64,000 bases of DNA from Olsenella sp. KH3B4 (GCA_900111695.1 FOHD01000006.1:121471-185470); one strand, 5' to 3'. Numbered from the stretch's first letter, positions 8,213 to 17,851 are shown. Numbers and translations: made by a program. The notes: generated from the sequence alone by a model not told the origin.

Positions 8213-11161
8213 CTACTTCTCGTCAGACGCCTTCTTGTCGCCCTTCTTAACCTCGGGGACGTCGGCAGTGCCGTCCTCGTCCTCGGCACCCATGAGCTTG
8301 TGGTTCTTCACGGCCTTGTAGCCAAAGAACGCCGCCAGCGCGACGAGCGCCGCAGAGCCGCCCCACACGCCGTACTGCCACGGGGCCACGCCGTAGGTGA
8401 TTTTGGAGCCCGGCACCATGTTGTTCATGGCGTTGGAGTTGGCAACGGTGTAGAGCACGCGGTGCATGGACTCGCGCATCTCGGAGACGACGGTTGCCGT
8501 GTTGGTGCCCTCGTACTCGCCGCTCATTGCCGAGTAGGTGAGCTGGAGGTCGGTACCGGCGTAGATGGCCTGGTTCTTATTCATGTAGTCATAGAGCTCG
8601 AAGTCCGTGATGACCATGCCCTTGAAGCCCCACTCGTCACGCAGAACGCCGGTGCACAGGCTCTTGCGGCCGCCGGCCCACTCGGCGCCAACGTAGTTGA
8701 AGGAGCTCATCACGCCGGTGCAGCCCGGCATGGTCTTCGTCGAGACGGTGCCCTTGTCGTCCGAGATGTACTTCATCTCGTACGTGGCCTCCTTGACGGT
8801 GGTCTCGAACGGACGCAGGTAGATTTCGCGCGCGACCTGCTCGGTGGCCCAGGTGCAGACGTGCTGCACGCGGTAGGACTCCTGGTCGTTCATCGCGAAG
8901 TGCTTGATCATGGCATAGCAGCCGTTCTCGGCAGCACCGCTCACCACGGCAGCGCCAATCTTGCCGGCAAGCAGTGGATCCTCGGAGTAGTACTCGAAGT
9001 TGCGGCCAGCGAAGGGCGAGCGGTGCGTGTTCATGGCCGGCGCGTACCAGCCGTTGTACGCGGAGGCCAGCGCCTCCTGGCCAACCATCTGGCCCATGCG
9101 ATGCATGAGCTCCACGTTCCAGGTCTGGGCCATGACGACCTCAGAGCAGTAGGAGCAGTTGCCGGTGGGGCCAGTGAGCGAGGTGAAGCCGGCGGGGCCG
9201 TCGGGCTCGACCGTAGCGGGCTTGCCCACGGACTCGACCTCGGGAGTGTTGTAGGCGTCGTCGTTCAGGCAGGTCGCCATCTCCTCGACGGAGAGCTGGT
9301 CGAGGATGTCGTTCCAGGCCTCGGAGTCAAAGTCCTGTCCGCGCATGTCGATGAGCTGCAGGCCGTTGTCCGCGCCGGTGGTGGGCATGGTGGCGTTGGG
9401 ATCCTCGTGGTCCTCGAGCTTCCACTCTACAAGCTCCACGCCGCAGTCCGCCGCGCTCTTGTCGGCAGCAGCCTCGGGGAAGGTCCCCTTGAGGTCCTTG
9501 CGGGACATGGTCTTGACGTTCTTCTCCATGTACTCGGTCATGTCGTCGAACTTGTTGGAGATCTGCGCGTCGGTGGCAGAGTCGGTCGTGTACTTCTTGG
9601 CCCCCAGCGTCACGGTCTTCTGGTCCACGACGGTGTGCGAGTCGGTGCGCAGGCTAATGACGTAGTCGCCTGCGTCAAGCACGTATGCCTGCTCGTCGGA
9701 GCTGTAGGAGGCCATGTCGCGCACGGGGAACTCGATGGTGACCTGCTGGCTCGCGCCGGGGTCGAGCGCGTCGGTCTTGGCGAAGCCGCCCAGCACAACG
9801 GCGGCCTTCTCGAGCCCGCCTGCGGTGTAGGGGGCGGAGTAGTACACCTCGACGACGTCCTTGCCTGCCACGGAGCCCGTGTTGGCAACCGTGACCTCGA
9901 CCTTGACCTTCTCGTCATCCGCATTCACGGAGTCAAGCGTCTGCGAGAACGTGGTGTACGAGAGGCCAAAGCCAAACGGGAAGACAACGGCCTTGTCGTA
10001 GTCGAAGCCGTCGTAGTTGCCAGCCTCGGCCTCGGCGGCTGCGGTCTCGTAGTAGCGGTAGCCATAGTAGAGGCCCTCGGCGTACTCGACGAAGTACGCG
10101 TTGCCCGTGGACTTCTGGGGGTAGTAGTTCTCGACGTCGGTGTAGCGCTTGCCGCCGAAGTTCTTGAAGGTGGGGTCTGCGGTGAAGTCCGCTGCCCAGA
10201 TGTCGGTGGTCTTGCCGGAGGGGTTCACGGTTCCAGCCAGCACCTGGCCAAGCGCTGCCGCGCCGGTAGCGCCAATGGAGCCCACCTCGAGAATCGCGTC
10301 GACCTCGTAGTCGCCGGAGACCAGCGGGCCAAGCTCCATGGTCGTAGAGAGGTTGAGCACCGCGATGACCTTGGTGCACGACGCCTTGGCAGCCGCAATG
10401 ACGCTCTTCTCCTCGACGGTGAGCTCGAGCTCGTGCTGGCCGTCCTCGTAGTTGGCCGTCTCGCTGTTGGCGGTGAAGTTCTCAGAGACGCCGGACTCGA
10501 CATCGCCCTTGAGGTCGCGGGAGAGGTCGCCGCCCTCGCCACCGCCGCGGCCAATAAAGACCAGGCCAACGGTGCCGTTGATGGACGCCTGAGCGTCGGA
10601 GCTGTAGTCCGACCAGGGAATCTCGCCAATGTAGTAGGAGGCCGTGGACGGGTTGTCCATGGTGATGGCGGCCTTGGCGTAGTTGGAGAAGTTGCTGTTA
10701 ATCCAGTCGTAGGCGGTGTCATTGATGGTGAAGCCCGCCTGGCTGATGCCCTGGTAGAAGTTGATGCAGGAGTTGGCGTCGACGGTACCAGAGCCCGCGC
10801 CGCCGTAAACCGGGTCGGCGGCATAGCGGCCGAGCATGCTCACGGTCTCGGAGGTGGAGAGCGGCAGTGCGGCGTTGTCGTTCTTCATGAGGACGATGCC
10901 TTCGCCCTCGATCTCGGTGACCAGCTCGTTTGCCGCCTCGGTTGCCTGGTTGCGACCGCGATAGTCCGCGGTGTAGTACTCCGCGTCCCAGCCCTCGGAG
11001 CCCTCGACCTTCTCGACCGTCGCAGGACGTCCGCCCACGTAGTGGTCGAGCAGCGAGCTGAACTTGTTCGCCGCGACGTTGGCCGCTGCGGTGACGCCCA
11101 GCAGGCCCACCGATGCGATGGTGGAGCCGATGAACTTCCTTCTCGTAGTGTTCTTAGCCAT
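8213..11161 (-). CDS. GH3 family beta-glucosidase-like enzyme, permuted domains, Tat signal and C-terminal membrane anchor
   Basis: A 982-residue enzyme. The start is ATG 11161 with AGGGGAG upstream; an upstream in-frame ATG adds 34 unlikely residues. N-terminal TTRRKFIG plus a hydrophobic stretch is a Tat-type signal. The order is GH3 C-domain (GEGIVLMKND), FnIII-like (GKDVVEVYYSAPYT), then the catalytic barrel with the putative nucleophile D853 in MVITDFELYD. Before it are the conserved KHFAMNDQE and NTHRSPFAGRNFEYYSEDP segments. A membrane helix near the C terminus and a charged tail anchor it to the cell. It should hydrolyse glycosides at the surface. It is the only one of the three GH3 genes without an adjacent divergent regulator. 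Confidence 0.92.
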   Translation of the reverse strand: MAKNTTRRKFIGSTIASVGLLGVTAAANVAANKFSSLLDHYVGGRPATVEKVEGSEGWDAEYYTADYRGRNQATEAANELVTEIEGEGIVLMKNDNAALPLSTSETVSMLGRYAADPVYGGAGSGTVDANSCINFYQGISQAGFTINDTAYDWINSNFSNYAKAAITMDNPSTASYYIGEIPWSDYSSDAQASINGTVGLVFIGRGGGEGGDLSRDLKGDVESGVSENFTANSETANYEDGQHELELTVEEKSVIAAAKASCTKVIAVLNLSTTMELGPLVSGDYEVDAILEVGSIGATGAAALGQVLAGTVNPSGKTTDIWAADFTADPTFKNFGGKRYTDVENYYPQKSTGNAYFVEYAEGLYYGYRYYETAAAEAEAGNYDGFDYDKAVVFPFGFGLSYTTFSQTLDSVNADDEKVKVEVTVANTGSVAGKDVVEVYYSAPYTAGGLEKAAVVLGGFAKTDALDPGASQQVTIEFPVRDMASYSSDEQAYVLDAGDYVISLRTDSHTVVDQKTVTLGAKKYTTDSATDAQISNKFDDMTEYMEKNVKTMSRKDLKGTFPEAAADKSAADCGVELVEWKLEDHEDPNATMPTTGADNGLQLIDMRGQDFDSEAWNDILDQLSVEEMATCLNDDAYNTPEVESVGKPATVEPDGPAGFTSLTGPTGNCSYCSEVVMAQTWNVELMHRMGQMVGQEALASAYNGWYAPAMNTHRSPFAGRNFEYYSEDPLLAGKIGAAVVSGAAENGCYAMIKHFAMNDQESYRVQHVCTWATEQVAREIYLRPFETTVKEATYEMKYISDDKGTVSTKTMPGCTGVMSSFNYVGAEWAGGRKSLCTGVLRDEWGFKGMVITDFELYDYMNKNQAIYAGTDLQLTYSAMSGEYEGTNTATVVSEMRESMHRVLYTVANSNAMNNMVPGSKITYGVAPWQYGVWGGSAALVALAAFFGYKAVKNHKLMGAEDEDGTADVPEVKKGDKKASDEK

Positions 11162-11699
11162 TCCCCACTCCCCTAACGTTCCCTCCGGCCCGAGGGCCGC
11201 TTGTTCGACGATAAGGGTAGGCAGCAGGCGGGTGCAGCACAAAAGAGGGTCGCATCCGGTCAATAACGCGTCGCAAACTGCAGTTGCTGCCCAGCAGCGG
11301 CACAGCGCGACGCACGACCCTCGCGCAAGAAGAAAGCGGGCCCCGGTACGCGGCCGAGGTCCCGCTCAATCAGACGCGTCCGGGCCGTAAACGGGAGGAA
11401 GAGTCCCGGACGTTGGTGCAAGACGGCATAGGGAGGTTGTCGTCGAGAAACACAGTAGGGCCTTGGACCCATGGCACCTCGCATTTGACGCAAGTGGTCG
11501 TTCAGGTGACACCATCGGCGAGAAATACCCTCTAAGTGTGCGGGAGACACCCCCCGGCTGCGCGGGAGATGCCACCGGGTGTTGCTGTTGAGAACGAATT
11601 CGACATTTTGGGCCCGCGATACGTCGTTATGTGTCGAATTTCTTCTCAGCAGTACCCGCGCGCGGTCCCCGCCGCGCAGCCAGGTGAGCGCCACGGCAA
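11162..11699. other. Intergenic region between two GH3 genes
   Basis: About 540 bases holding the promoter region of the minus-strand GH3 gene at 8213-11161 and the inverted repeat at 11597-11640. Open frames here show no family features and unlikely composition. I see no gene. Confidence 0.5.
11597..11640. repeat. Inverted repeat AATTCGACA / TGTCGAATT
   Basis: Perfect 9-bp arms at 11597-11605 and 11632-11640 with a 26-base GC-rich spacer that contains GGGCCC. It lies about 440 bases upstream of the GH3 start at 11161. It may be a regulator site or part of the 5' leader; no partner is known. Confidence 0.35.
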
Positions 11700-11732
11700 G
11701 GGGGCCCGCAACCACGACGGCTGCGGGCCCCC
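11700..11732 (-). terminator. Terminator of the GH3 lipoprotein gene
   Basis: GGGGGCCCGCA (11700-11710) and TGCGGGCCCCC (11722-11732) form a perfect 11-bp stem. On the minus strand it lies 24 bases after the gene's stop codon. Confidence 0.75.
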
Positions 11733-11756
11733 TGTCACGGGCGATGCCGGCAGGAG

Positions 11757-14225
11757 CTACGCCTTATCGGGCCTGACCTCGGTCTCGGGCTCGGTGAGCG
11801 GAGCGACTTTGTAAGTCTTGGTGCGGTCATCGTCAATCACGCCAGACCAGTTGAGGCCAAAGCAGAAGTCGTAGGTGTTGCCCTCGGAGTCGGTGTAGCA
11901 GTCCATGTCGCGAGGCACGTCCACGAGCTGCGCCTCGACGGTGTCCATGTCCTTGGGCATCTGATACTGGAGCAGGCCGTATGGCTCGACCTTTCCAGAA
12001 ATTACGCGCAGGAAGGAGTCGTCGGGTATCTCGTTCCAGTCCATGAGAATGGTGTCAGCGTAGGGTTCGATCTCGCTCATCACCATGGGGTGGCTTGCGT
12101 CAATAATGAGAATGAGCTTGGCGGTCTTGGGGAGCCTTTCCCTTACGGAAATCACGAAATCAAGGTCGCTCTCGTTGGTGGCATACGTACTGGCGCCAAA
12201 GTGGGCTCGATTCTCCTTGGAGCCGTCCTCAAGGATATCGCCCGCGACACTGACCTTCTTGACGCTCGGACCATCGGCAGTGTAGGGACGATACTGCAGC
12301 GAGACGGGACGCCAGACAATGGGGCCACCGGTAGCGCGATCGAAGACGGGCTCGTCATTGCCGGAGTACCCGTCGAAAGCATCCTGCGGGTTCTTTACCC
12401 TAACGATAGCGTACTCAACGTCAGAGAGGTCATCCGAGCCGAGAACCGCGATGTCACTCTCCTGGAGCTGCGGGGCACCGCTCTCGTCTGCCTCGCCGGT
12501 GGGGTCGCCAACCGAATCGGTGACCACATCGAAGTACTCCGAGGCAAGGGTCTCGTCAATGCAGGCGTCCGCATGCGCCGGAACGGCTGGGGCCAACGAA
12601 GACCCACCAGCACTCGCTGGAGTGAACCTTCTGGGGATGTAAACCTTGGGCTTTGACGCCATGCCGTCCTTGGCAATCGCACCACCGGCATTCTTGAGCA
12701 TGATGATGCACTTGTCTGCGATTTCCCGGGCGCCCTCCTTGGTCTCCTCCGACTCGAAGAACTCCTTGGCGACCGTCCTATCGCAATAGGGTTGATCAAA
12801 CAGCTGGACGTTCATCATAAGCTTCAAAATACGACGGGCAGACTCGTGAACCATCTTAGAGGCTTCGTCGAGGCCACGTTCCTCGGCTATCATGTCGAAG
12901 GCAGGCTTACCATGAGACTCAGGATAGAATTTGCCTCCGTACTGGTCCACGCCGGCCTCAAACATCACCTTGAGGCGCTCCTGCTCAGTGAGGTTATCGA
13001 GACCCCGCTGCGTGGGGCCGATGATGTTCCAGTCGCTGCAGATCATGCCGTCCCAGCCAGCATTTCGCAGGATGGAAAGCTGCTTGCCGTTGAAGCCACC
13101 GCCCACCAGGGGACCGTACTCCTCGTCCTCGCTGTAGGCCACGCCGTAGTTGGGCATAACGGAGGCCATCTCTCCAGTGGTCGAGTCGAGATTCATGCCG
13201 CCATCGAGGAACGGAATGAGGTGAGCATCGTAGTTGTCGCCCTCGAAGACGTCGTACTTGCCGGGCTTGACGTGGTCGTTGCAACCAGTCTCGATGGCAC
13301 CGGCGCCCACGTAGTGCTTGAGCATGGTGGCAACGGACTCGCTGCCCCAACCAAGATCCTCAGTCGCCTCGTTATCGCCCCACGAGGACTGCATACCGGC
13401 GCAATAGGCGCGGACGAAGTCGCGGGTGAGCGCAGGATCCTCGGACTCGGCGCCGGCAAGGCGCTTGACCGTGGGATTGGTGTAGAGGTCAACCTGCGGT
13501 CCAAGCTCGACTGTCACACCCGTATAGCGCCACGCGCGACTCGTCCACATGCCCGCCTTGCGCCAGAGGTCCTTGTCCATGAGGGGAGCAAGACCGCAGC
13601 CGGTGGGGATTCCTACGGAGGAGTATGGGTCGGTCGAGTTCATGTACGGGATGCCAAGCGGGCGCTTCTCACAGCGGCCCTGCACCGTATTAATCCACTC
13701 GATGTCGCTTGCATATGAATCCCCGTCGGAGGCCAGGCGAGAAACGCCTGCCACAGAGCCCTTCTCGATAAGGCCAAAATCGGGGTCGGTGGCATCCTCT
13801 GACTTGTCAGCCACGCCACCGTGGAACATGAGCTTGATGCAATCGTCGTCAGACAGTCGGGAGGCGAGGTCTTTCGCGCGGTCATCGGCGGTCTGGCGCC
13901 AGTCCTCATAGAGGTCAAGCTTGCCGTTGCCATCAAGATCCTTAAACGCAAGACCATCCACCTGGATGATCTTATTCTTGTCCATGACGCCAATCACAGC
14001 GCCGTTGGGGTTGGTCACGCGGATCCAGCCATCGCGGGTCTCCTCCGAGGTCCAAAGCGCCTTGACATCATCGCCATCGACATCAATGGGGTAAGCGGAC
14101 GCATCGGGGGCAGCATTGCCGTCCTCTGAAGCAGTACCGTTGTTGTTGGCACACGCAGCAAGCGTTAAAGCGCCCGCACCTGCAGCCGCCCCGAAAAAGT
14201 TCCTTCTTGTCACATTGTTGCCCAA
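11757..14225 (-). CDS. GH3 family glycosidase lipoprotein, conventional domain order
   Basis: The signal has VTRRNFFG and a lipobox ending at Cys25 (TLAAC), so the enzyme is a Tat-type surface lipoprotein of about 822 residues. I chose the TTG at 14225 because GGGAG lies seven bases upstream; the GTG at 14213 is the alternative. Residues about 75-95 form an EF-hand-like loop (DLDGNGKLDLYEDW), a plausible calcium site. The barrel comes first here: LGPQVDLYTNPT, VATMLKHYVGAG and the nucleophile D398 in MICSDWN. The C-domain starts with CIIMLKNAGG. It is divergent from the second regulator/kinase pair (14412-16522) across 186 bases, matching the arrangement at the window's left edge. Substrate unknown. 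Confidence 0.9.
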   Translation of the reverse strand: MGNNVTRRNFFGAAAGAGALTLAACANNNGTASEDGNAAPDASAYPIDVDGDDVKALWTSEETRDGWIRVTNPNGAVIGVMDKNKIIQVDGLAFKDLDGNGKLDLYEDWRQTADDRAKDLASRLSDDDCIKLMFHGGVADKSEDATDPDFGLIEKGSVAGVSRLASDGDSYASDIEWINTVQGRCEKRPLGIPYMNSTDPYSSVGIPTGCGLAPLMDKDLWRKAGMWTSRAWRYTGVTVELGPQVDLYTNPTVKRLAGAESEDPALTRDFVRAYCAGMQSSWGDNEATEDLGWGSESVATMLKHYVGAGAIETGCNDHVKPGKYDVFEGDNYDAHLIPFLDGGMNLDSTTGEMASVMPNYGVAYSEDEEYGPLVGGGFNGKQLSILRNAGWDGMICSDWNIIGPTQRGLDNLTEQERLKVMFEAGVDQYGGKFYPESHGKPAFDMIAEERGLDEASKMVHESARRILKLMMNVQLFDQPYCDRTVAKEFFESEETKEGAREIADKCIIMLKNAGGAIAKDGMASKPKVYIPRRFTPASAGGSSLAPAVPAHADACIDETLASEYFDVVTDSVGDPTGEADESGAPQLQESDIAVLGSDDLSDVEYAIVRVKNPQDAFDGYSGNDEPVFDRATGGPIVWRPVSLQYRPYTADGPSVKKVSVAGDILEDGSKENRAHFGASTYATNESDLDFVISVRERLPKTAKLILIIDASHPMVMSEIEPYADTILMDWNEIPDDSFLRVISGKVEPYGLLQYQMPKDMDTVEAQLVDVPRDMDCYTDSEGNTYDFCFGLNWSGVIDDDRTKTYKVAPLTEPETEVRPDKA

Positions 14226-14411
14226 GGTCCTTCTCTCCCTTCGAAAACCTAACTGTGCTACCGTTGCAGTACTTGCCTCAGTGCGGGTTTCGCGGCTACG
14301 CAAAGAGGATGCCTGTTGTGGCTTGCATGTTCCGCTGCGCTTCGCTGCAGCGGAGTCCATTGGGGGAAACTGTCGAGATTGCGGCAAAACATGCTCGCTG
14401 GAGAAAGGCAA

Positions 14412-15203
14412 ATGAACATCAGTAATTCCGATACGACTCCGTTCGGTGGTAGCCAGAAAGACTCTCCGACGAGTTCGACATCCAAACTCATCCGCATCCT
14501 TATCGTGGAAGACGACGAGAAGGAGACAGGCGTGCTTGTCTCATGCCTGAGAAGATATGAGCAGCTTCACAATCAACCGTTCGTTATCTCGACCGAGCGC
14601 AGCGCCTTCAACATACTTGACCCCTTTCCCAACGTTGACCTTGTGTTCATGGATATTGGCCTTCCCGGGATCAGCGGTATCGAGGCTGCGGGGATTATGC
14701 GCATGAATGGGATTAGAACGCCCATTATCTTCATCACAAGTCTTGCTCAATACGGCGCCAGCAGCTATGAGGTCGACGCGCTCGATTTTATGGTAAAGCC
14801 AGTGAGCTATGGGAGCTTTGCCCTTCGCATGGACAGGGCATTAAGGATAATCCGACGCACGCTTGGCAGGAGTATTTTCGTCAAGACCAAGGAGGGTATG
14901 CGGGTTATGCCGGTGGCTGACGTGACCGCAATCACGGTAGACGGCCATTCAATTCTCTATCACCTTGCCGATGGCAGCACCTTTGAATCTCGTGGCTCGT
15001 TGGGCAAGGTGGCACAAGACCTCGCTGGGACGTCTTTTGTGAGGGTTACAAGTGGTGCGCTCGTGAACATGGACTACGTGCGCACCGTCGACACCTTGAA
15101 CGTCAAGCTCGCATCGGGTGAGGAGTATCCAATAAGTCGTCCCAAGCGCCGAGATGTCTTGCGAGCCATCGCAAGCTACTACGGAGGAAGCAAGAGATCA
15201 TGA
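14412..15203 (+). CDS. LytTR-family response regulator (AgrA/LytR type), copy 2
   Basis: A 263-residue regulator, start ATG 14412 behind GAGAAAGG. A Ser/Thr-rich tail of about 25 residues precedes the receiver domain (IVEDDEKE; phospho-acceptor Asp in FMDIGLPG; FMVKPVSYGSF). A LytTR domain follows (from about residue 160). The receiver is strikingly similar to the copy at 2109-2825, e.g. shared LAQY and VDALDFMVKPV, so the two arose by duplication. It overlaps the downstream kinase by four bases and is divergent from the GH3 lipoprotein gene. Confidence 0.92.
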   Translation: MNISNSDTTPFGGSQKDSPTSSTSKLIRILIVEDDEKETGVLVSCLRRYEQLHNQPFVISTERSAFNILDPFPNVDLVFMDIGLPGISGIEAAGIMRMNGIRTPIIFITSLAQYGASSYEVDALDFMVKPVSYGSFALRMDRALRIIRRTLGRSIFVKTKEGMRVMPVADVTAITVDGHSILYHLADGSTFESRGSLGKVAQDLAGTSFVRVTSGALVNMDYVRTVDTLNVKLASGEEYPISRPKRRDVLRAIASYYGGSKRS

Positions 15204-16522
15204 TGGACGGGGCACTCGAACTCCCAAACCGCCTGGTTGCCCCCTTGAGCTACATGATTCCATTTCTCATGATCATGGGGGCTATGGGGAAAAGGGGCTA
15301 CTACCCTCTCAGGGCGCTTGGGTCGGTTGCGCTGTTTAGCGTTTGCTTCAAGATGCTCCGGATGCTGCAGCCAGGGCCTGCGGAGGTGTGGTCCTCGTCC
15401 ACAAGCCTGCTCCTGTTTCTGTTGGTCTACACATCAGTGCTGCCGCTCGTGGTCTTAATGACCCTGTTCTGCTGCAGCGCCTCATTCACGCAGGCGTTCT
15501 TTTGCGCCGGGGCGGTCTATACCATCCAAAACCTCTCATTCATCCTGGGCACTATCGCCAAGGAAAACTTGTTGTCTGGTTCTGCCCAGAACTTCGGTAG
15601 CTTCTTTTCATGGGTGTCGATTGCATTCGGGGCAATCCTGACCTATCTGCTGTTTGTTCGAAAGATTGGCGGAGAAGGGTTCGAAATCGTAACCAGCAAA
15701 GGCGCGGTCATAGCCATCTCCGCTGCCCTCTTTTTCAACATCGTCTTCAGCGAGGTCTGCAATGGCATTACCGCGTACGGCATCCGCCCCATGCAGCAAC
15801 TCGCCCTCAGAACGTCGCAGGCAGGGCTGTGCGTTCTTATCCTCTATATGGAATACGAGCTACTGCTCAACAGGCGCTTCCAGATAGAAGCCGCCGCCAC
15901 CAACCAGCTGATTCGCGATAAGGAACGACAATACGAGACGAGCCGCGAGGCGATTGATGCAATCAATCTCAAATGCCACGACATTCGCCACCAAATCCGA
16001 CGGCTCGGCGATGCCAGGCTTGTGGATCCCACCACGCTCGACGAGATAGCGCTCGCAGTCAACATTTACGATGCCCAAATCGATTCTGGTAACAAGTCAC
16101 TCGACACCATACTCACCGAGAAAAGCCTCCTCTGCGACAGCCTTGGCATTGAGTTCACCTGCTCCGCAGATGGTTCGAGGTTATCGTTCTTCTCCGATGC
16201 CGAACTGTTTTCGCTCTTTGGAAACATGCTCGACAACGCCATTGAAGCAACTCGTGATTTGGAAGACGAGACGAGAAGGGTAATAACCTTAGGAGTCCAC
16301 CTGAATGCGGGGCTTGTCACCATACATGAGGAGAACTACTTTGCCGGGGAGATAACCCTAGTCGACGGGATGCCACAGTCCACCAAGCATGACCCGCTTA
16401 ATCATGGGTATGGCTTCCGCTCGATGCGTACAATTGTCGAGAAGCACGATGGTGTCATCGGGTGCACGGCAGACGATGGCGTATTCTGCCTTGATATCGC
16501 GATTCCCCTCCTGCAGGCGTGA
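15200..16522 (+). CDS. GHKL sensor histidine kinase (AgrC type), copy 2
   Basis: A 440-residue kinase with about six N-terminal membrane segments, the phospho-acceptor box KCHDIRHQIRRL, the N box GNMLDNAIEAT and the G box NHGYGFRSM. Blocks such as DTILTEKSLLCDS are shared with the kinase at 2822-4213. The start ATG lies within the regulator's stop (ATGATG). The membrane part is less conserved than the catalytic part, so the two kinases may sense different signals. The ligand is unknown. Confidence 0.92.
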   Translation: MMDGALELPNRLVAPLSYMIPFLMIMGAMGKRGYYPLRALGSVALFSVCFKMLRMLQPGPAEVWSSSTSLLLFLLVYTSVLPLVVLMTLFCCSASFTQAFFCAGAVYTIQNLSFILGTIAKENLLSGSAQNFGSFFSWVSIAFGAILTYLLFVRKIGGEGFEIVTSKGAVIAISAALFFNIVFSEVCNGITAYGIRPMQQLALRTSQAGLCVLILYMEYELLLNRRFQIEAAATNQLIRDKERQYETSREAIDAINLKCHDIRHQIRRLGDARLVDPTTLDEIALAVNIYDAQIDSGNKSLDTILTEKSLLCDSLGIEFTCSADGSRLSFFSDAELFSLFGNMLDNAIEATRDLEDETRRVITLGVHLNAGLVTIHEENYFAGEITLVDGMPQSTKHDPLNHGYGFRSMRTIVEKHDGVIGCTADDGVFCLDIAIPLLQA

Positions 16523-17059
16523 GCCGTCATTCCCAGATAGCAAGTTCCCCACAGGGGCGGAAGGAAAGCCCTGCACGACCTGCAATGACGCATACAGGCG
16601 CCCCAGAGCTTCTAGGAAGGCGCCACTGTTGCGCTGCTAAGGAGACTTCAGACATATAACGATGTTTTCTATGGTTAAAACGTCAGAAAGGTTCTCAACA
16701 AAGTCATCAGCTACCCTGCCACATGCCTTCTTGGATGCAACATGGCCCTTGCCAAGAAGAAAATGGGGCCCAGCGGCAAGGCCAGGCCCCTCGCGGGATG
16801 CATCCGGAGGGATTGGGAGGAGACAGCCGGATGCCGCGGCGGCGCCTGTGAGATGTGGGAGAGGTGCCGCACAGCCTGAGAATAGAACCGGTCGGCCCGC
16901 CAAGCATGTCCTCGTCACAAGATGCACTTCAAAAGGCACAAACTGCACCACAAGGGCGCCGACCGGCAGCACGGGCGTCGCACGAAGCTCCGGCGCTGGA
17001 GGCGGCATTCGAGGGGCGGCGAGGCCGGTGCGGACGCCGGTGCCGGGTGTCGGCGCACC
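16523..17059. other. Intergenic region without a supported gene
   Basis: About 540 bases. Open frames exist on both strands but lack family features and a ribosome site. CCTTGCC...GGCAAGG near 16747-16782 is an imperfect inverted repeat that could terminate the kinase operon. Confidence 0.4.
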
Positions 17060-17140
17060 CGCTTGGCCGCGGATTCCGAACGTTTAGGACTTTTCCGAAC
17101 GTTTAACCCCACCTAAACGGTGAGATCCCGCGGCCAAGCG
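17060..17140. repeat. 81-bp interrupted inverted repeat enclosing AACGTTTA direct repeats
   Basis: The outer arms CGCTTGGCCGCGG (17060-17072) and CCGCGGCCAAGCG (17128-17140) are perfect. The inner arms CGTTTAGG (17081-17088) and CCTAAACG (17112-17119) also pair. TTCCGAACGTTTA occurs twice, 19 bases apart; the second copy is in the loop. The element lies about 50 bases beyond the DedA stop, so it may be its transcript end. The AACGTTTAG boxes also match the LytTR half-site consensus. Confidence 0.55.
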
Positions 17141-17191
17141 AGGCGAGCCGGGCGCGCAGCTCTCCCGCAGTCCGCCTCCTTGGCAGCCGCG

Positions 17192-17851
17192 CTACTCCGC
17201 GTCGGCCGCCTTCCTCGCGTTCATATGCGCGCGAATCGCCCCGACGACGGCCGGAATCACGGACACCAGGATGATTCCCACAACTACCAGCTCAAAGTGC
17301 TCCTGCACAGCGGGGATGCCGCCAAAGAAGTACCCCAGCAGCGTGAACAGCGTGGACCACGTGATGCCGCCCAGCACGTTGAAGATCACGAAGTTGCGCC
17401 AGTGCATGCCGCCCATACCCGCAATGAACGGCACGAACGTGCGGATAAACGGAAAGAAGCGCCCCAGGAAGATGGCCACGTGACCCCACTTCTCCAGGAA
17501 CTTCTCGCTCTTCTCCATACGCTCGGGCGTCATGGCCTTAACCTTGCCCGAAGCCACGATCTTGGTCCCAAAGAAGTGCCCGATCATGAAGTTGCACTGG
17601 TCGCCCAGGATGGCTGCGGCCCAGGCCACACCAAGAAGCGCAAAGATGTTGAACCCGCCGCCCTGCGCAAAGAACCCGGAGGCAAACAGCAACGAGTCGC
17701 CCGGCAGAAACGGGAAGAACACCACACCCGTCTCGATGAAGATGACGAGAAACACAAAGCCGTACGCGGTGACCGGGCCAGCCGCAATCCAGCCGGCAAT
17801 GGCAGCCCGCGGATCGCGGAGCAGGTTGGCAATGAAGTCGACAAATCCCAT
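17192..17851 (-). CDS. DedA family membrane protein
   Basis: A 219-residue polytopic protein; the ATG at 17851 has GGGAG five bases upstream and the longer frame runs into the SRP RNA, so the short start is right. Family signatures are FPFLPGDSLLFASG (residues about 45-60) and the G-hairpin FLGRFFPFIRTFVPFIAGMG. DedA/SNARE-associated proteins are needed for membrane homeostasis, and several flip undecaprenyl phosphate or other lipids. Four to five membrane segments are visible, with a short basic C terminus. It could be co-transcribed with the SRP RNA just upstream. Confidence 0.93.
   Translation of the reverse strand: MGFVDFIANLLRDPRAAIAGWIAAGPVTAYGFVFLVIFIETGVVFFPFLPGDSLLFASGFFAQGGGFNIFALLGVAWAAAILGDQCNFMIGHFFGTKIVASGKVKAMTPERMEKSEKFLEKWGHVAIFLGRFFPFIRTFVPFIAGMGGMHWRNFVIFNVLGGITWSTLFTLLGYFFGGIPAVQEHFELVVVGIILVSVIPAVVGAIRAHMNARKAADAE

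Noticed and set aside
8063-11176. Plus-strand open frame of 1037 codons
   Set aside because: Antisense shadow of the GH3 gene at 8213-11161: repetitive Val/Gly/Ala/His-rich peptide without family motifs.
11260-11715. Minus-strand 151-codon frame between GH3 genes
   Set aside because: It covers the terminator at 11700-11732, has no ribosome site and no recognisable composition.
16637-17008. Minus-strand 123-codon frame
   Set aside because: No ribosome site, low-complexity composition, and plus-strand frames of equal length overlap it.
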